IMG/VR virus record: IMGVR_UViG_3300008267_000009
Location: 36,564-100,563 of that record
Source of the DNA: a virus
Strand: one strand, 5' to 3'
DNA: 64,000 nt
The number at the start of each line of letters is the position of its first letter. Positions within the stretch are counted from its first letter, which is position 1. Under the pieces are notes generated by a model. The model was not told the origin of the DNA, ran no database searches, and was given only the letters and a program-made list of their open reading frames with translations. Shown here one piece after another: positions 8,667 through 18,830 of the stretch. The translations under genes were made by a program, and so were the position numbers.

Positions 8667-10549
8667 TGATATCTGCTCTGGAGTCTACTAAAACAAATAT
8701 TAATCAAAGTGCTTCTTTAAGATTAAAGTCTGGCTGCACATTTGAGTATAATATGAATAGATTAGTAGATAATATTGTTGCTTCTGGTACAGAGTATGTT
8801 GCCGCAGATGGAAGCAAACCATTTAAAAAATTGTTTCCAGTAGATTCAGTTATTAAACCAAATAGACCGCTATCGGCAGGAATTAAGTACGCAATTAGCG
8901 GAGACGTATCACAAAATAGTTATAGAAATCCTAAATCAATTTCTTACCCTATAAGCTATAGAACGTATTATCCTGGAGCAGATACACTATATAAATATTA
9001 TATTTCTCCAAAAGGTTCTGGTCTTTCTGTTACATTAACTTATCCAAAAACAATCTTAACAAATAAGATAGTGGCAAGGTTTGAGCTTGCTCATTCAACA
9101 CCAGCAACATGGACAATATCTGGAAATGGATCAACTTTAGCAACTGGAACATCAGCAAGTATTGCAGCATTTGGAACTAGCAATGCAGGAACTTTAACAA
9201 TATATTGGAACGGTACTTCATGGTCCACAACAGAGCCATCAACTATATCTGCACCAGTTAGCCTTACAAGCATAGGAATTTCAACTCCTGGAGTTACAAA
9301 TAAATATATTGGTCTCATAGAGCTCTGTCCAAAATGGGTAGTGGATGTTTCAGATAGAATAACAGAATTTTCAATGTCTAAAGAGTCTTCTACTGGAGCA
9401 GATGAAATTCTTCCAGTTGGAAAAATAACAGCAAACTCACTTTCGTTGTCCTTGGTTTCTTACGAAGATAATAGAGTTGTTCAGACATTTGATAAAACAA
9501 ACAACTTTGATTCTTCAAAAATATACATATATAAACAAATTGAAGTTCATCCTTATATTAAAGTTTATCATTCTGGTGGAAATTTAACAGACTCAGAAGG
9601 ATCTTATGAAAAGATAGAGCAAGGAGTTTTTTTCTGCGACAATTGGAGCACACAAGAATTTGGAGAAATAGAACTAGAGGCCCTTGATTCTGCCAAGCTT
9701 TTGCAAGAAACTATGTGCCCAAATATTGTTTGTGAAGGGTATTCTGTTCCTGGAATTATAAGAAGATTGTTAGATGCAGTAGGTTTTACGTCTTATAATA
9801 TTAATCTTTTATCTACAGAAACTTCACCATTAAGTCCAAAATACTGGTGGTCGGATGACACAAAAACTGTATGGCAAGCGCTTCAAGAAATTTGTAGGGA
9901 TGCACAAATTACAGGAGTTTGTGATGAAAACAATATACTTCAATTTTACACTAGAGATTATATATTTAGCCCAACTAGACCAGTTGATTGGACGTTTAGA
10001 TATGCTTCAGATGGCTTAAACTTAGCAAACATTTTGTCTTTAAATAAAACAGATCTTCCATCTGCAAACCAAATAAAGATTTTATGGAATAGCGTTACAA
10101 CTAATCAATATGCTGGAGGATCTCAACAAATTTGGTCATCTAGCAATAGTTTTATGGGAGCACTTTCTTTAGAACAAAATTTATTAACTACAGCAGGAAC
10201 AGGTTCATTTGTTTCATTAAAAGCTGTAGAAACAAATGAGTATGCAGCAAACCAAATACTTTTTGAATACAGTGGATATTTAGTTATTGATTCTGAAATT
10301 ATAGAATATGATGCTGTTGAATATCAATATGAACAAGAAAATGGAAATAAAGTTTTAGTTATTGTTCAAAGCGATTCCGATGTGTTAAAGTTCCTAGGAC
10401 TTGGTGCAATTGGTTCTGATAAATATATTAGAACTGGAAGAGTTAGAATTAAAACAAGAGGGGCATTTGGTACAACAATTGATAATCATTATGCTGCAGC
10501 GCAAGATATATTAGACTCCTGGTCGGGGTATGAGGTGAAGTGGGTATAA
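8666..10549 (+). CDS. Minor tail protein, baseplate hub-like
   Basis: 627 residues. The N-terminal third contains a Ser/Thr/Gly-rich beta region. The central part (about 225-480) has the hub-like pattern of a domain starting DVSDRITEFSMSKE, then a segment with EQGVFFCDNW and ELEALDSAKLL, and a region around VPGIIRRLLDAVGF with a following WQALQEICRDAQ helix, as in siphovirus Tal/gp27-type hub proteins that close the tail tube. The C-terminus is beta-rich. It is co-translated with its neighbours by 1-nt overlaps on both sides. Confidence 0.6.
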   Translation: MISALESTKTNINQSASLRLKSGCTFEYNMNRLVDNIVASGTEYVAADGSKPFKKLFPVDSVIKPNRPLSAGIKYAISGDVSQNSYRNPKSISYPISYRTYYPGADTLYKYYISPKGSGLSVTLTYPKTILTNKIVARFELAHSTPATWTISGNGSTLATGTSASIAAFGTSNAGTLTIYWNGTSWSTTEPSTISAPVSLTSIGISTPGVTNKYIGLIELCPKWVVDVSDRITEFSMSKESSTGADEILPVGKITANSLSLSLVSYEDNRVVQTFDKTNNFDSSKIYIYKQIEVHPYIKVYHSGGNLTDSEGSYEKIEQGVFFCDNWSTQEFGEIELEALDSAKLLQETMCPNIVCEGYSVPGIIRRLLDAVGFTSYNINLLSTETSPLSPKYWWSDDTKTVWQALQEICRDAQITGVCDENNILQFYTRDYIFSPTRPVDWTFRYASDGLNLANILSLNKTDLPSANQIKILWNSVTTNQYAGGSQQIWSSSNSFMGALSLEQNLLTTAGTGSFVSLKAVETNEYAANQILFEYSGYLVIDSEIIEYDAVEYQYEQENGNKVLVIVQSDSDVLKFLGLGAIGSDKYIRTGRVRIKTRGAFGTTIDNHYAAAQDILDSWSGYEVKWV

Positions 10550-12381
10550 TGACAGTTAATACAACAACACTAGCAGGAATCATGGCAGCATCATGGGGCA
10601 ACTTTTATGATGTTGATAGACCAGCAACTTCACCAACACCAGCTCAACTAGCTATTCCTTGGATACATGTTTCAATTATAAATTCTACAGATGTTCAGGT
10701 TATTATAATGACTCCGTCTGTTACTCCAGGAAGTTATAGGGGAGATGTCTCAGAGTCTACATCGTTTAGCAGCCCAGTAAGAACGTTTAATGATGTAGAT
10801 GGAATTTTTACATTAACAGGATTAACTCCAGGAAAAGAATATAGGCTTAGAGCAGCATGTCACGCAGCAGATCCATCAATATACGGAGCATATAAATATC
10901 ATACATTTACAATGCCTAAAGCAGCAAATGTAGGTTCTGTTAGTTCTACTGCTAATGGAGTTGCAGTTCCAAGAAATGTACCTCCAGAGCCATCGTATGT
11001 TGATACAACAACTTTGTCTGGAATACAAGCTGCTTCTGGTAACGTAGAGAATAATGCTAATGATGCTGGAGACTCAAATGAAACTCTAACTCCAGTGCCA
11101 ACTGGAAGCTACAACGCAGTTGCTGGAAATAGACAAGTAACTAGATCGCTCTTTAAGGTTACAAATAACTCAAAAGATAAAGATGCATACTCCATTGCAG
11201 TTAAAAATCTTGGAATATCTACATCATCTTCTTACTATACTTTTGGAGCAGCTCTGTTCTTTCAGAGCAGCGTAACAAATACGGATGCTTCAGGAGGATT
11301 TGGATTTTTTACAAGTAGTAATGGTATGGATGGATACTATGTTATGATGGAAACTACATCCAATCTTTCTATTCATGGAGAAAAAGAAGTAAAGATTTTA
11401 AAGGTTGTTGGCGGTAAAAAAACAATATTAAGTGACAGTCAAAATAGCAGCTCTTCTACAATGAATGGTATTGTGGGGGCAAAAAATTATAAAATTGATA
11501 TTAAGGTAAAGGCAAGTGCTACAGTTAATGTTATAGATATTTATATTAATAACTTTAAAATATCTGCAGTTGACACTAATACGCCAAATACTACTGATCC
11601 AACAAAATTAATTTTACCAGTAACATCAAATGTTGCTCTTGTTTCCTCAGTTGGATCATCAAACTTTGACTATGTTTATGCTGCTCCAATTAGTGAAAGT
11701 CAATATACTACTGGAGTTCTTCAAAACGTATACAACGGCCAGTTTGCAACAACCACCCTAGACTTTTTATATGGAGAAAAGGTACTAAGCAATTTTAATA
11801 AAGCAGAAATTCCTGGAGGTAAACTAGAGGAATTTGGAACGGTTGCTAGAGAGCTTAGAAAGGTTGCTGTAAAATATCAAGATAGGCCAGCACAACCTTT
11901 ATATTCAACTGTTGGTATTAATAAATTTATTCAAATACTAGGACAAAGACTTACAAGTTTTGGGGCTGAAATATATCTATTAAATAATTCAGGCACCTTT
12001 GTACCTTTAAGCGATGGTCAATTTAATTCATTTAACGTGATAGGAAACTATGTGGTTCCTACTGGACAACACGAGTATACAGACAGTACAATAAATGAAT
12101 TCAGTACTCCAGAGCCAGCAATATTTGAATCTGTATGGATTCAAACAGAATCTGATGCTAAAAAACTATCTGATTGGATTAAAACCCAGTGGTCAAAACA
12201 ACAGGTTATTTTAAGCATGAATGTATTTAGTAATCCTTTGATCAGTGTAGGAGACGTCATTTCTGTAAACTATCCAGACAATGGATTAGATGGAACTAAA
12301 AAGTACATTGTTACAAACGTAAATCAATCATTTAATCAGGGCCTAGATACATCTATAACTGCAAGGTCTATATATGTTTAG
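10549..12381 (+). CDS. Minor tail protein with FN3-like and lectin-like domains
   Basis: 610 residues from ATG 10549, which overlaps the previous stop (TAATG) and lies 10 nt after GAGGTG; the GTG at 10540 is too close to that site. Residues of about 40-120 look like a fibronectin-III domain (GLTPGKEYRLRA). The middle (about 180-370) resembles a concanavalin-like jellyroll (DGYYVMMETTSNLS, IDIYINNFKISAVD). The C-terminal part (ISVGDVISVNYP, GLDTSITARS) resembles the late domain of tail proteins that follow the hub. Probable baseplate or receptor-contact component. Confidence 0.55.
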   Translation: MTVNTTTLAGIMAASWGNFYDVDRPATSPTPAQLAIPWIHVSIINSTDVQVIIMTPSVTPGSYRGDVSESTSFSSPVRTFNDVDGIFTLTGLTPGKEYRLRAACHAADPSIYGAYKYHTFTMPKAANVGSVSSTANGVAVPRNVPPEPSYVDTTTLSGIQAASGNVENNANDAGDSNETLTPVPTGSYNAVAGNRQVTRSLFKVTNNSKDKDAYSIAVKNLGISTSSSYYTFGAALFFQSSVTNTDASGGFGFFTSSNGMDGYYVMMETTSNLSIHGEKEVKILKVVGGKKTILSDSQNSSSSTMNGIVGAKNYKIDIKVKASATVNVIDIYINNFKISAVDTNTPNTTDPTKLILPVTSNVALVSSVGSSNFDYVYAAPISESQYTTGVLQNVYNGQFATTTLDFLYGEKVLSNFNKAEIPGGKLEEFGTVARELRKVAVKYQDRPAQPLYSTVGINKFIQILGQRLTSFGAEIYLLNNSGTFVPLSDGQFNSFNVIGNYVVPTGQHEYTDSTINEFSTPEPAIFESVWIQTESDAKKLSDWIKTQWSKQQVILSMNVFSNPLISVGDVISVNYPDNGLDGTKKYIVTNVNQSFNQGLDTSITARSIYV

Positions 12382-12386
12382 GGAAA

Positions 12387-12395
12387 TGGTATAAT
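12387..12395 (+). promoter_or_regulatory. Extended -10 leaderless promoter (tail fibre genes)
   Basis: TG-G-TATAAT with TATAAT at 12390-12395, six bases before the ATG at 12402. There is no Shine-Dalgarno site between box and ATG, so transcription is expected to start at or next to the start codon. Confidence 0.7.
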
Positions 12396-12401
12396 AATAA
12401 A

Positions 12402-12785
12402 ATGACTAGCAAAAAAATATCAACTACTGGAATTGGCAATGTTGCTCCAGTAACTGTTTATTCTAATTCCAAAGAAAATAATGATCTTAGCCCAAACTCT
12501 AAGGTTGTTCTTCCAGGCAATGTTGTTGGTCCTATGTTGGTTGCATCTGCTGAGCTAGACTCCGACGAGGTAAACCTTGAAATAGTTCCAGAAGATGACC
12601 CAGCAGTTGTTGTGGCCAACCCAAATCCTTTATATGGGGTACCGCAATTATCTGATATACAGTTAGTATCAAATTCTGTTATCTATGATGCATCTGGGAA
12701 TCCTAGTGTAACTGCAGTATTTAAAATTAAAAATTCTAGCGGAAGAGAGCTAAAGGGAATAAATGTGAGGGTTCAATCAGCATGA
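12402..12785 (+). CDS. Hypothetical tail-region protein
   Basis: 127 residues, no recognised family. The C-terminal half (about 85-127) reads as a beta-sandwich strand series ending in INVRVQSA, so it may be a small structural or decoration protein. It has its own leaderless promoter and overlaps the next gene by 4 nt (ATGA), placing it in the fibre operon. Confidence 0.5.
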   Translation: MTSKKISTTGIGNVAPVTVYSNSKENNDLSPNSKVVLPGNVVGPMLVASAELDSDEVNLEIVPEDDPAVVVANPNPLYGVPQLSDIQLVSNSVIYDASGNPSVTAVFKIKNSSGRELKGINVRVQSA

Positions 12786-13687
12786 TAACAAAATTTGGAA
12801 AAAGATTTTTAACAAACTATTTAGCAGGTAATGTCCCATTTGGAAATAAAGATATTGCTTTGGGCATAGGCTCAACAACTCCAAATGCTAAAGGTAAAGA
12901 CACAAGATTAGAGTTTGAGTTTTATAGACTTCCAGCATCTATTGGAAGTATTAATATAGAACAAACAGGAGTTGACGGAGACGGTGAAGCCGTATTTGCT
13001 TATAGTGTAATATACCAAGCAACAATACCGCAAGATGTTGCTGGAATTATATCCGAAGTTGGACTGTATCCTGGAATTAAATCGTCAAAAAATAATTTTG
13101 ATAGCAAGTTTTTAACTGACTTTGAAAATAATTTACTATGGTCTGATGGCTCCTTTAACCCAGTGCTAAGACCAAACTCTGATTTATTTAAAGCAAAAAT
13201 TGGAGAAAATATGGTGCAAGTAGATGTTGATTCTGCTAGCTCATCTAAAGAATATAAAAACTCTTTAATTTCTTATGATATATCTGGGTATAGTGTAAAT
13301 GACACAGTGACACTTGCTTACAAAAAAATGGATAACAATTTATCCAAAATTAGAGTAAAGCTTTATAGTTCAGACACAGCATATTGCTTTGTTGATTTTA
13401 CTCCAACATCTGGAACAGGAGATAGAATACAATCTCAATCGGTTTCCACACTATTTGCTAATTCTATAAATAGTCCAGATTTAACTTTAATTACAAAACT
13501 AGGAGTTGAAGTTTATTCAACTTCTGGAGGAGCCACACAGGTATATTTTGACGGAGTTAGAATAAATGATGAAGACACATTTGATCCAACCTATGGATTA
13601 ATAAGCAGGTCTTTACTAACAACTCCATTAGAAAAAAAGTCTGGCAGAACAGTAGACATAGAATATAAGATTTTGTTAGGATTCTAA
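12782..13687 (+). CDS. Tail-associated protein (fibre base or collar-like)
   Basis: 301 residues. The N-terminus (KFGKRFLTNYLAGNV, then ALGIGSTTP and a segment ending GIISEVGLYPG) resembles the N-terminal module of baseplate-bound tail fibre proteins, in which a helical start is followed by a beta sandwich. The second half is a separate beta-rich domain (about 145-260). It sits between tail genes with a direct stop-start junction to the next gene (TAAATG). Role is inferred from context. Confidence 0.5.
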   Translation: MITKFGKRFLTNYLAGNVPFGNKDIALGIGSTTPNAKGKDTRLEFEFYRLPASIGSINIEQTGVDGDGEAVFAYSVIYQATIPQDVAGIISEVGLYPGIKSSKNNFDSKFLTDFENNLLWSDGSFNPVLRPNSDLFKAKIGENMVQVDVDSASSSKEYKNSLISYDISGYSVNDTVTLAYKKMDNNLSKIRVKLYSSDTAYCFVDFTPTSGTGDRIQSQSVSTLFANSINSPDLTLITKLGVEVYSTSGGATQVYFDGVRINDEDTFDPTYGLISRSLLTTPLEKKSGRTVDIEYKILLGF

Positions 13688-15637
13688 ATGACAAATACTC
13701 AAGACGCTGGAAAGGGAATTGTTCCATCTGATTTAGCTTTAGTGGCTCAACCAGATATTAATAAAGATTATTTTAATGTAACAGTTAAAGACCTTAAAAT
13801 AAATAAAGCATATGCAATTCAATTTCAGTGGGTAGAGTTAGACGGAAAGCTTGGGTCTTGGTCCCCAGGATTTATTTTTACTACATCAAACGAGGTTGCT
13901 CCAGCAGTGCCAACTGGAGTTACAGTTCCATCTACAGCAAGCGGCAGTATTCCTGTTACACTTTCATCATTTCCCACAAATGCTAAAAGAGTAGATGTAA
14001 TTATAACTGGCGGTATTTTTGGAACAAGTACAGTTGCACATTCATTTACTACAGCAGGAACAACAACTATTGCTGCGCCAGCTGGAACATATCAAGTACA
14101 GTTAAGATCAATATCGCCAACTGGAGTAACAAGTACAGTTGGAACAACATTTACTGTTACAGTATCTTCTGCTGATATTGTTGTACTTCCTTCAACTGCA
14201 CCTTCTACTCCAACAGCTTCTTCCACACTTGGAGCAATACAACTTTCATGGAATGGAAAAACTTCAACTGGATCAGATCAACCTTCAGGGTTCGTTGCTG
14301 CAAAAGTTTATGTAGGAACAACTTCTGGATTTACTCCAGTAGATACTGGCTCTGCAGGAGCTAATCAAGTAGATGTTTTAAATTTTGCTAACGGCCAAAA
14401 CACATTAAATATAGCAGTTGGCACAGTTGTAAATGGAACTGCATTAACTTATGGCGTAGATTATTTTATAAAAATAAAAACAACTAATGGAAATGCTGCT
14501 CAGGATTCAGCAGCAGTTTTAGCTAGCGGAAGCCCAGTAAGAATTGGGCAAGTTGGTAATGGCGACATTGTAGAAATAACAGCAGATAAAATTAGAACTG
14601 GAACAATATCAACACAAACAATAACTGTTGGTGCACCAGGCGGCAAAAGAGTAGAATTACGTGGAAGCGGTAACTCATTTGAAATATTTGGAACTGGCGG
14701 AACATCTCTTTTATCATATAATGCTGCTGGAAACAAATTATCTGTAACTGGAGAAGGTTCTTTTACTGGAAGTATTACTGGAGCTAGCGGTCAATTTGAC
14801 GGAGATCTTGGAGCTTCTGGAGGAAACTTTACAGTAAGAAGCGGCATAGTAACTGCACTTGCTGGATCAATTGGTGGATGGGTAATAAATAGTCAAGCAC
14901 TAAAAAGCTCAGCAGTAACATTTCCTTCTATACAACTAGACCCAGTTGGCTCTAAGATAGAATTAAGGGGAAGTCCTGGTGGAAGTGACATAGGTAACTA
15001 TATTAAAATGGATACTACCACTGGACTAAGAATTGGATCAGTTAGTAGTCCAGCATTTACAGTTGCAATGGACGGATCAATGACTGCAACAAAAGCTAAT
15101 TTTCAAAATGAAGTTGGTGGAAATACAATTATATTAGATAACACTAGTTTTAGAATGTCTGGGGCTAACGGAACAACGACACTTGGATATAATTCAAACA
15201 TTACTTTATCTAGTACTGGAAATATTTATAACAGCAGCGGAAGCTACATAAGTTTGCTAAATAGCGAATCTTCAACAGAGCTATGGCCAGGAGGAGTGAG
15301 ATACTTCCAAGGATCGATATTTGGGTCAGCTCCAGTAAGTTTTTCTCAATATATTTATAATAGTCAATTAGTAAATTATACAAACTCACTACTTGGAATA
15401 ACCTGGACATCTGGACTTTACGTTACAGGTTCTTATGCATATAACAATAATAGCGTTTCAACAAGGTTTGGGGATGAGTTTAGGCCTCTTGGAGTAACTC
15501 CGTTTGGAGAGCAAACTCTTGGACAAAGATTGTTTAGCGGAACGGCAACTACAAACTCAGCAATTAATACAGATATTAACAATAGAGGGTACGCAGCGAA
15601 CTCTCAAAATGGCGATTTTTACTTTAGTACAGCGTGA
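13688..15637 (+). CDS. Tail fibre / tail spike protein with FN3-like repeats
   Basis: 649 residues. Residues 30-75 and about 165-285 look like fibronectin-III domains. From about residue 295 there is the RTGTISTQTITVG type sequence seen in trimeric actinophage fibres, followed by a Gly/Ser-rich repetitive beta region (SFTGSITGASGQFDGDLGAS, GGWVINSQALKS). It probably forms an extended trimeric fibre for host recognition. There is no chaperone-like peptidase motif at the C-terminus that I can see. Confidence 0.65.
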   Translation: MTNTQDAGKGIVPSDLALVAQPDINKDYFNVTVKDLKINKAYAIQFQWVELDGKLGSWSPGFIFTTSNEVAPAVPTGVTVPSTASGSIPVTLSSFPTNAKRVDVIITGGIFGTSTVAHSFTTAGTTTIAAPAGTYQVQLRSISPTGVTSTVGTTFTVTVSSADIVVLPSTAPSTPTASSTLGAIQLSWNGKTSTGSDQPSGFVAAKVYVGTTSGFTPVDTGSAGANQVDVLNFANGQNTLNIAVGTVVNGTALTYGVDYFIKIKTTNGNAAQDSAAVLASGSPVRIGQVGNGDIVEITADKIRTGTISTQTITVGAPGGKRVELRGSGNSFEIFGTGGTSLLSYNAAGNKLSVTGEGSFTGSITGASGQFDGDLGASGGNFTVRSGIVTALAGSIGGWVINSQALKSSAVTFPSIQLDPVGSKIELRGSPGGSDIGNYIKMDTTTGLRIGSVSSPAFTVAMDGSMTATKANFQNEVGGNTIILDNTSFRMSGANGTTTLGYNSNITLSSTGNIYNSSGSYISLLNSESSTELWPGGVRYFQGSIFGSAPVSFSQYIYNSQLVNYTNSLLGITWTSGLYVTGSYAYNNNSVSTRFGDEFRPLGVTPFGEQTLGQRLFSGTATTNSAINTDINNRGYAANSQNGDFYFSTA

Positions 15638-15642
15638 TATAA

Positions 15643-18600
15643 ATGCCTAGATTATTTCAAAAGCGTGGTGGTACATGGTCAGAAATTCTTTCTGTATTTC
15701 AAAAACAGGGCGGTACATGGGTTGAAATATTAAATATATTTCAAAAAATTGGTGGTACATGGACTAAAGTTTTTGCAGCCGCAAAAATACCAGGCAATAC
15801 AGTAGCACCAACAATAACTGGAACAGGATATTTATATAGCACTTTAACAAACAATAGCTTAGGTACATGGACAAATTCTCCAACATCTTATACTAGACAA
15901 TGGAGAAGGGGAACTCCTCCAGCAGGAGGCGGAGAACCTCAAGGTTATTCTAATATAACAGGAGCAACATCTAGCACATATGTAACAACAGCTGCAGACG
16001 ATGGTAAATACATAATTTGCCAAGTAACTGCAACAAATGCTTTGGGCTCTAATTCAGCAGCATCAAATCCAATATATGTTAGCAAATATAGTCCAGTAGC
16101 AAATGGAATTTATACGATAACTGGATCGCCAGTTGTTGGTGGAACATTAACTGCAGTTGAGCAAGTCGGTACATGGAAAGCAACAACAACAAATACTGGG
16201 GATACATCACCAGATACATTTGTTTATACTTGGTCTAGAATAGTATCAGGTATTACACAAACACCTCCACTACAAGAAGGTACTTCTTCAAGCTATTTAA
16301 TTCAGCCTTCAGACAACAATACCACTATAGCAGTTGCAGTAACTGGAACAAATACTGGTGGATCCGCTACAACTGCTTATTCTGTTGTAGTAAATGTTTC
16401 ATCTGTTTATTCTTTTTCAATGGGTAAAACTTTACATATGAGCACAAACTGCTTTGTGTCTCTAGATAATCCTAGTGCTAGCTTTACAACTCTACCAAAT
16501 GGATATTCTATTCCAGTATCTCTTCAAGATTTTTGGAATCCAGTTGGATATAAATGGTCTAACGGAGAAGAGTTTGTTTTGCATTATGATGGATATAAAT
16601 TAAATCAATCAACAACAGCTTTCAGAGCAACATGGCAAATGAGATTTTATACAAATCAAAATTATGCAGATTTTAAAATAATTAGATGGGGAAGCAGTAC
16701 AGGGCCTGGAAGTAAAACTGTTGCTATGTATAAAGACGACGCTGTATTTGGAACAGCGGTTGCAGGCCCAATTGCTCAGTATATAGCAGGACAAACATTT
16801 AGAGTATACTATAGTGGAAGTCAGCCTACTCAATCTGTAGGCTTTACTGAAATTGTTACAGACTCAATGGTTCCAATATCAATAACTGCTGGTAGCGCAG
16901 ATGACGGCTACTTTTCTGTTGTTACATCAACAAATCAATATACTAAGCCATTTATATCTGGATTAACATCTTCTGGAACTGGCACAAGTATATCTACTAA
17001 TTCATTTACTACTGGCGGAGGATATAATGGGTTTAATTATGTTATTAGAACAGGTTCACACTTTGGAACACTTGTAGCTTCTGGATCATCTTTTGCTGGT
17101 TCATATTCTCAATCTGGACTTACAAGTGGAACAACATATTATGTAACACTAACACCATTTAATGCATATTCTCAATTAGGTGATTCAGTTCAATTTAGTC
17201 AAGCAACAACAAATGCTCCTGGACCATTTAGCGTAAATAGTGGAAGTAAGGCTATTCCTTCTGGCGGATACAGAACAGTTACTGTAGGATGGACAACTTC
17301 TACAAATGGTCCAAACTATGAAGTTCAACTAGAAGGAAGTGATGATGGTACTACATGGTCTGTAGTGACTGGTACATTTGAAACAAGAACTGTACGGCAA
17401 ACATTAAATTTATTATCTTCACCATATTTTACATCAAACTCTACAACATTTACAAACGTTGATTATCGATATTTTTATCGTGCAACAGCAAGAGCACGAA
17501 ACTCGTCCCTTGATTCAGAAAATGCTGCTTACTCAAATGGTGGAACATCTACTTCATTAGCATATTATGAAATACCAGGAGTTGCTCCAGGAACCCCAAC
17601 ATTAGGAACCATAACTGTAACAAAAACTACAGCTTCTATACCTTATACATTTCCATCAAATACTGGATCAAATACAATTGACTGGATTCAATTTTCATTA
17701 GATGGCATTTCGTTTAATAATGATTTTACTAGCCCATACGATTTTACTGGGTTGACATCTGGTACAACGTACACTCTTTATTATAGAGCATTAAATTATG
17801 ATAAGCTTTATTCAAGCACTTTAACTACTACATTTACTACTACAGCAGCTAAACCACCAGGGTTTGTACAATCAATAACAGCTGGCACTAAAACCAATAC
17901 AAGTATAGCTTGGAGCTGGACTGCTCCAACTGTAACAACATCAAATAATGCTGCTACTGGATATGAATATGCTCACACACAAAGTACAGCAACTCCAACA
18001 TCATGGACAGCTCAAACTGGAACAAGCGTTACTGTTTCTAATTTAACAAAAAATACAACATACTATATGCATGTTAGAGGCACAAATGCTGATGGTCCTG
18101 GACCGTCGACATATAATTCTGCCTCAACAAATAACGATAGCTTTTATACGGTTTCATTTAACGTTAATGGCTCTGGAGGAACTAATCCTGCATCTGTTAC
18201 TCAGACTACCGCAGGAGGATCAGTAACCCTTGCGGCAGCTCAAACAAGAACTGGTTATACTTTTGGCGGATGGAATACTAATACTTCTGGCACTGGAACA
18301 AATTATAATGCTGGATCTTCATATACACCAACTGCAGATATAACACTTTATGCAAAGTGGACGTTGGCATTTGTTACGCCAGCACCAACAACACCACCAA
18401 GCTTTATATTTTCAAGAGGATTAAATGGAGCTACATCTTCAACTAGACGTAACTGGGGATGGAACGTATCAAGTGGTATGGGAAGTTACAGTTATGTTAT
18501 ATATACTTTAGAGTGGCATAATGTTAACTCAACAACGCCTCCTTCAACAACAAGAACCCCAGACGCACTACTTACATTCGGATCTTCTGGTTCATCAGCT

Positions 18601-18801
18601 CCAGTATCAAATGGACAGACATATAACTTGAGCGGAAATTCAACTCCAAACTATAGAACAATGGCAAGGGGTTCTTCTTATGCAGGAACAAACGGAACAA
18701 CTATTACAGCCTCAACCAATTTTTCATGGGCTAGAGCAATATGTAGGGTAACAGGAACAAACGGAACTACCTATCCAAGTGGCTATACAGGATTCTTATA
18801 A
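15643..18801 (+). CDS. Large tail fibre/adhesin with Ig-like, FN3 and InlB-type repeats
   Basis: 1052 residues. It starts with three 14-residue repeats of the form FQKxGGTWxEIL. Two Ig-like domains follow (about 50-147 and 160-255) of the type with GTW...YTRQWRRG and DDGKYIICQVTATNALGS that is common in actinobacterial surface proteins. Next come a lectin-like stretch and several FN3-like domains. Residues of about 835-905 match a Listeria-Bacteroides (InlB B-type) repeat: RTGYTFGGWNT ... ADITLYAKWT. The C-terminal 140 residues are unassigned and may be the binding tip. Likely a receptor-binding or glycan-adhesion protein of the virion. Confidence 0.7.
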   Translation: MPRLFQKRGGTWSEILSVFQKQGGTWVEILNIFQKIGGTWTKVFAAAKIPGNTVAPTITGTGYLYSTLTNNSLGTWTNSPTSYTRQWRRGTPPAGGGEPQGYSNITGATSSTYVTTAADDGKYIICQVTATNALGSNSAASNPIYVSKYSPVANGIYTITGSPVVGGTLTAVEQVGTWKATTTNTGDTSPDTFVYTWSRIVSGITQTPPLQEGTSSSYLIQPSDNNTTIAVAVTGTNTGGSATTAYSVVVNVSSVYSFSMGKTLHMSTNCFVSLDNPSASFTTLPNGYSIPVSLQDFWNPVGYKWSNGEEFVLHYDGYKLNQSTTAFRATWQMRFYTNQNYADFKIIRWGSSTGPGSKTVAMYKDDAVFGTAVAGPIAQYIAGQTFRVYYSGSQPTQSVGFTEIVTDSMVPISITAGSADDGYFSVVTSTNQYTKPFISGLTSSGTGTSISTNSFTTGGGYNGFNYVIRTGSHFGTLVASGSSFAGSYSQSGLTSGTTYYVTLTPFNAYSQLGDSVQFSQATTNAPGPFSVNSGSKAIPSGGYRTVTVGWTTSTNGPNYEVQLEGSDDGTTWSVVTGTFETRTVRQTLNLLSSPYFTSNSTTFTNVDYRYFYRATARARNSSLDSENAAYSNGGTSTSLAYYEIPGVAPGTPTLGTITVTKTTASIPYTFPSNTGSNTIDWIQFSLDGISFNNDFTSPYDFTGLTSGTTYTLYYRALNYDKLYSSTLTTTFTTTAAKPPGFVQSITAGTKTNTSIAWSWTAPTVTTSNNAATGYEYAHTQSTATPTSWTAQTGTSVTVSNLTKNTTYYMHVRGTNADGPGPSTYNSASTNNDSFYTVSFNVNGSGGTNPASVTQTTAGGSVTLAAAQTRTGYTFGGWNTNTSGTGTNYNAGSSYTPTADITLYAKWTLAFVTPAPTTPPSFIFSRGLNGATSSTRRNWGWNVSSGMGSYSYVIYTLEWHNVNSTTPPSTTRTPDALLTFGSSGSSAPVSNGQTYNLSGNSTPNYRTMARGSSYAGTNGTTITASTNFSWARAICRVTGTNGTTYPSGYTGFL
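15655..15774 (+). repeat. Three tandem 42-nt coding repeats
   Basis: Units at 15655-15696, 15697-15738 and 15739-15774 (last incomplete), each beginning TTTCAAAA and containing GGTACATGG, encode FQKxGGTW repeats at the fibre N-terminus. They are probably the anchor to the baseplate or to a neighbouring fibre. Confidence 0.8.
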
Positions 18802-18803
18802 TA

Positions 18804-18812
18804 TGATATACT
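18804..18812 (+). promoter_or_regulatory. Extended -10 promoter for the small coiled-coil cluster
   Basis: TG-A-TATACT directly after the fibre stop, followed by TGGAGG (18821-18826) five bases before the ATG at 18831... A TATAAT also overlaps the stop codon at 18797-18802. No convincing -35. Confidence 0.5.
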
Positions 18813-18830
18813 TGGAAAAATGGAGGATAA

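Noticed and set aside
15655-15774. Tandem 42-nt repeats as a CRISPR or regulatory array
   Set aside because: The repeats are in frame and encode protein repeats at the start of a fibre.
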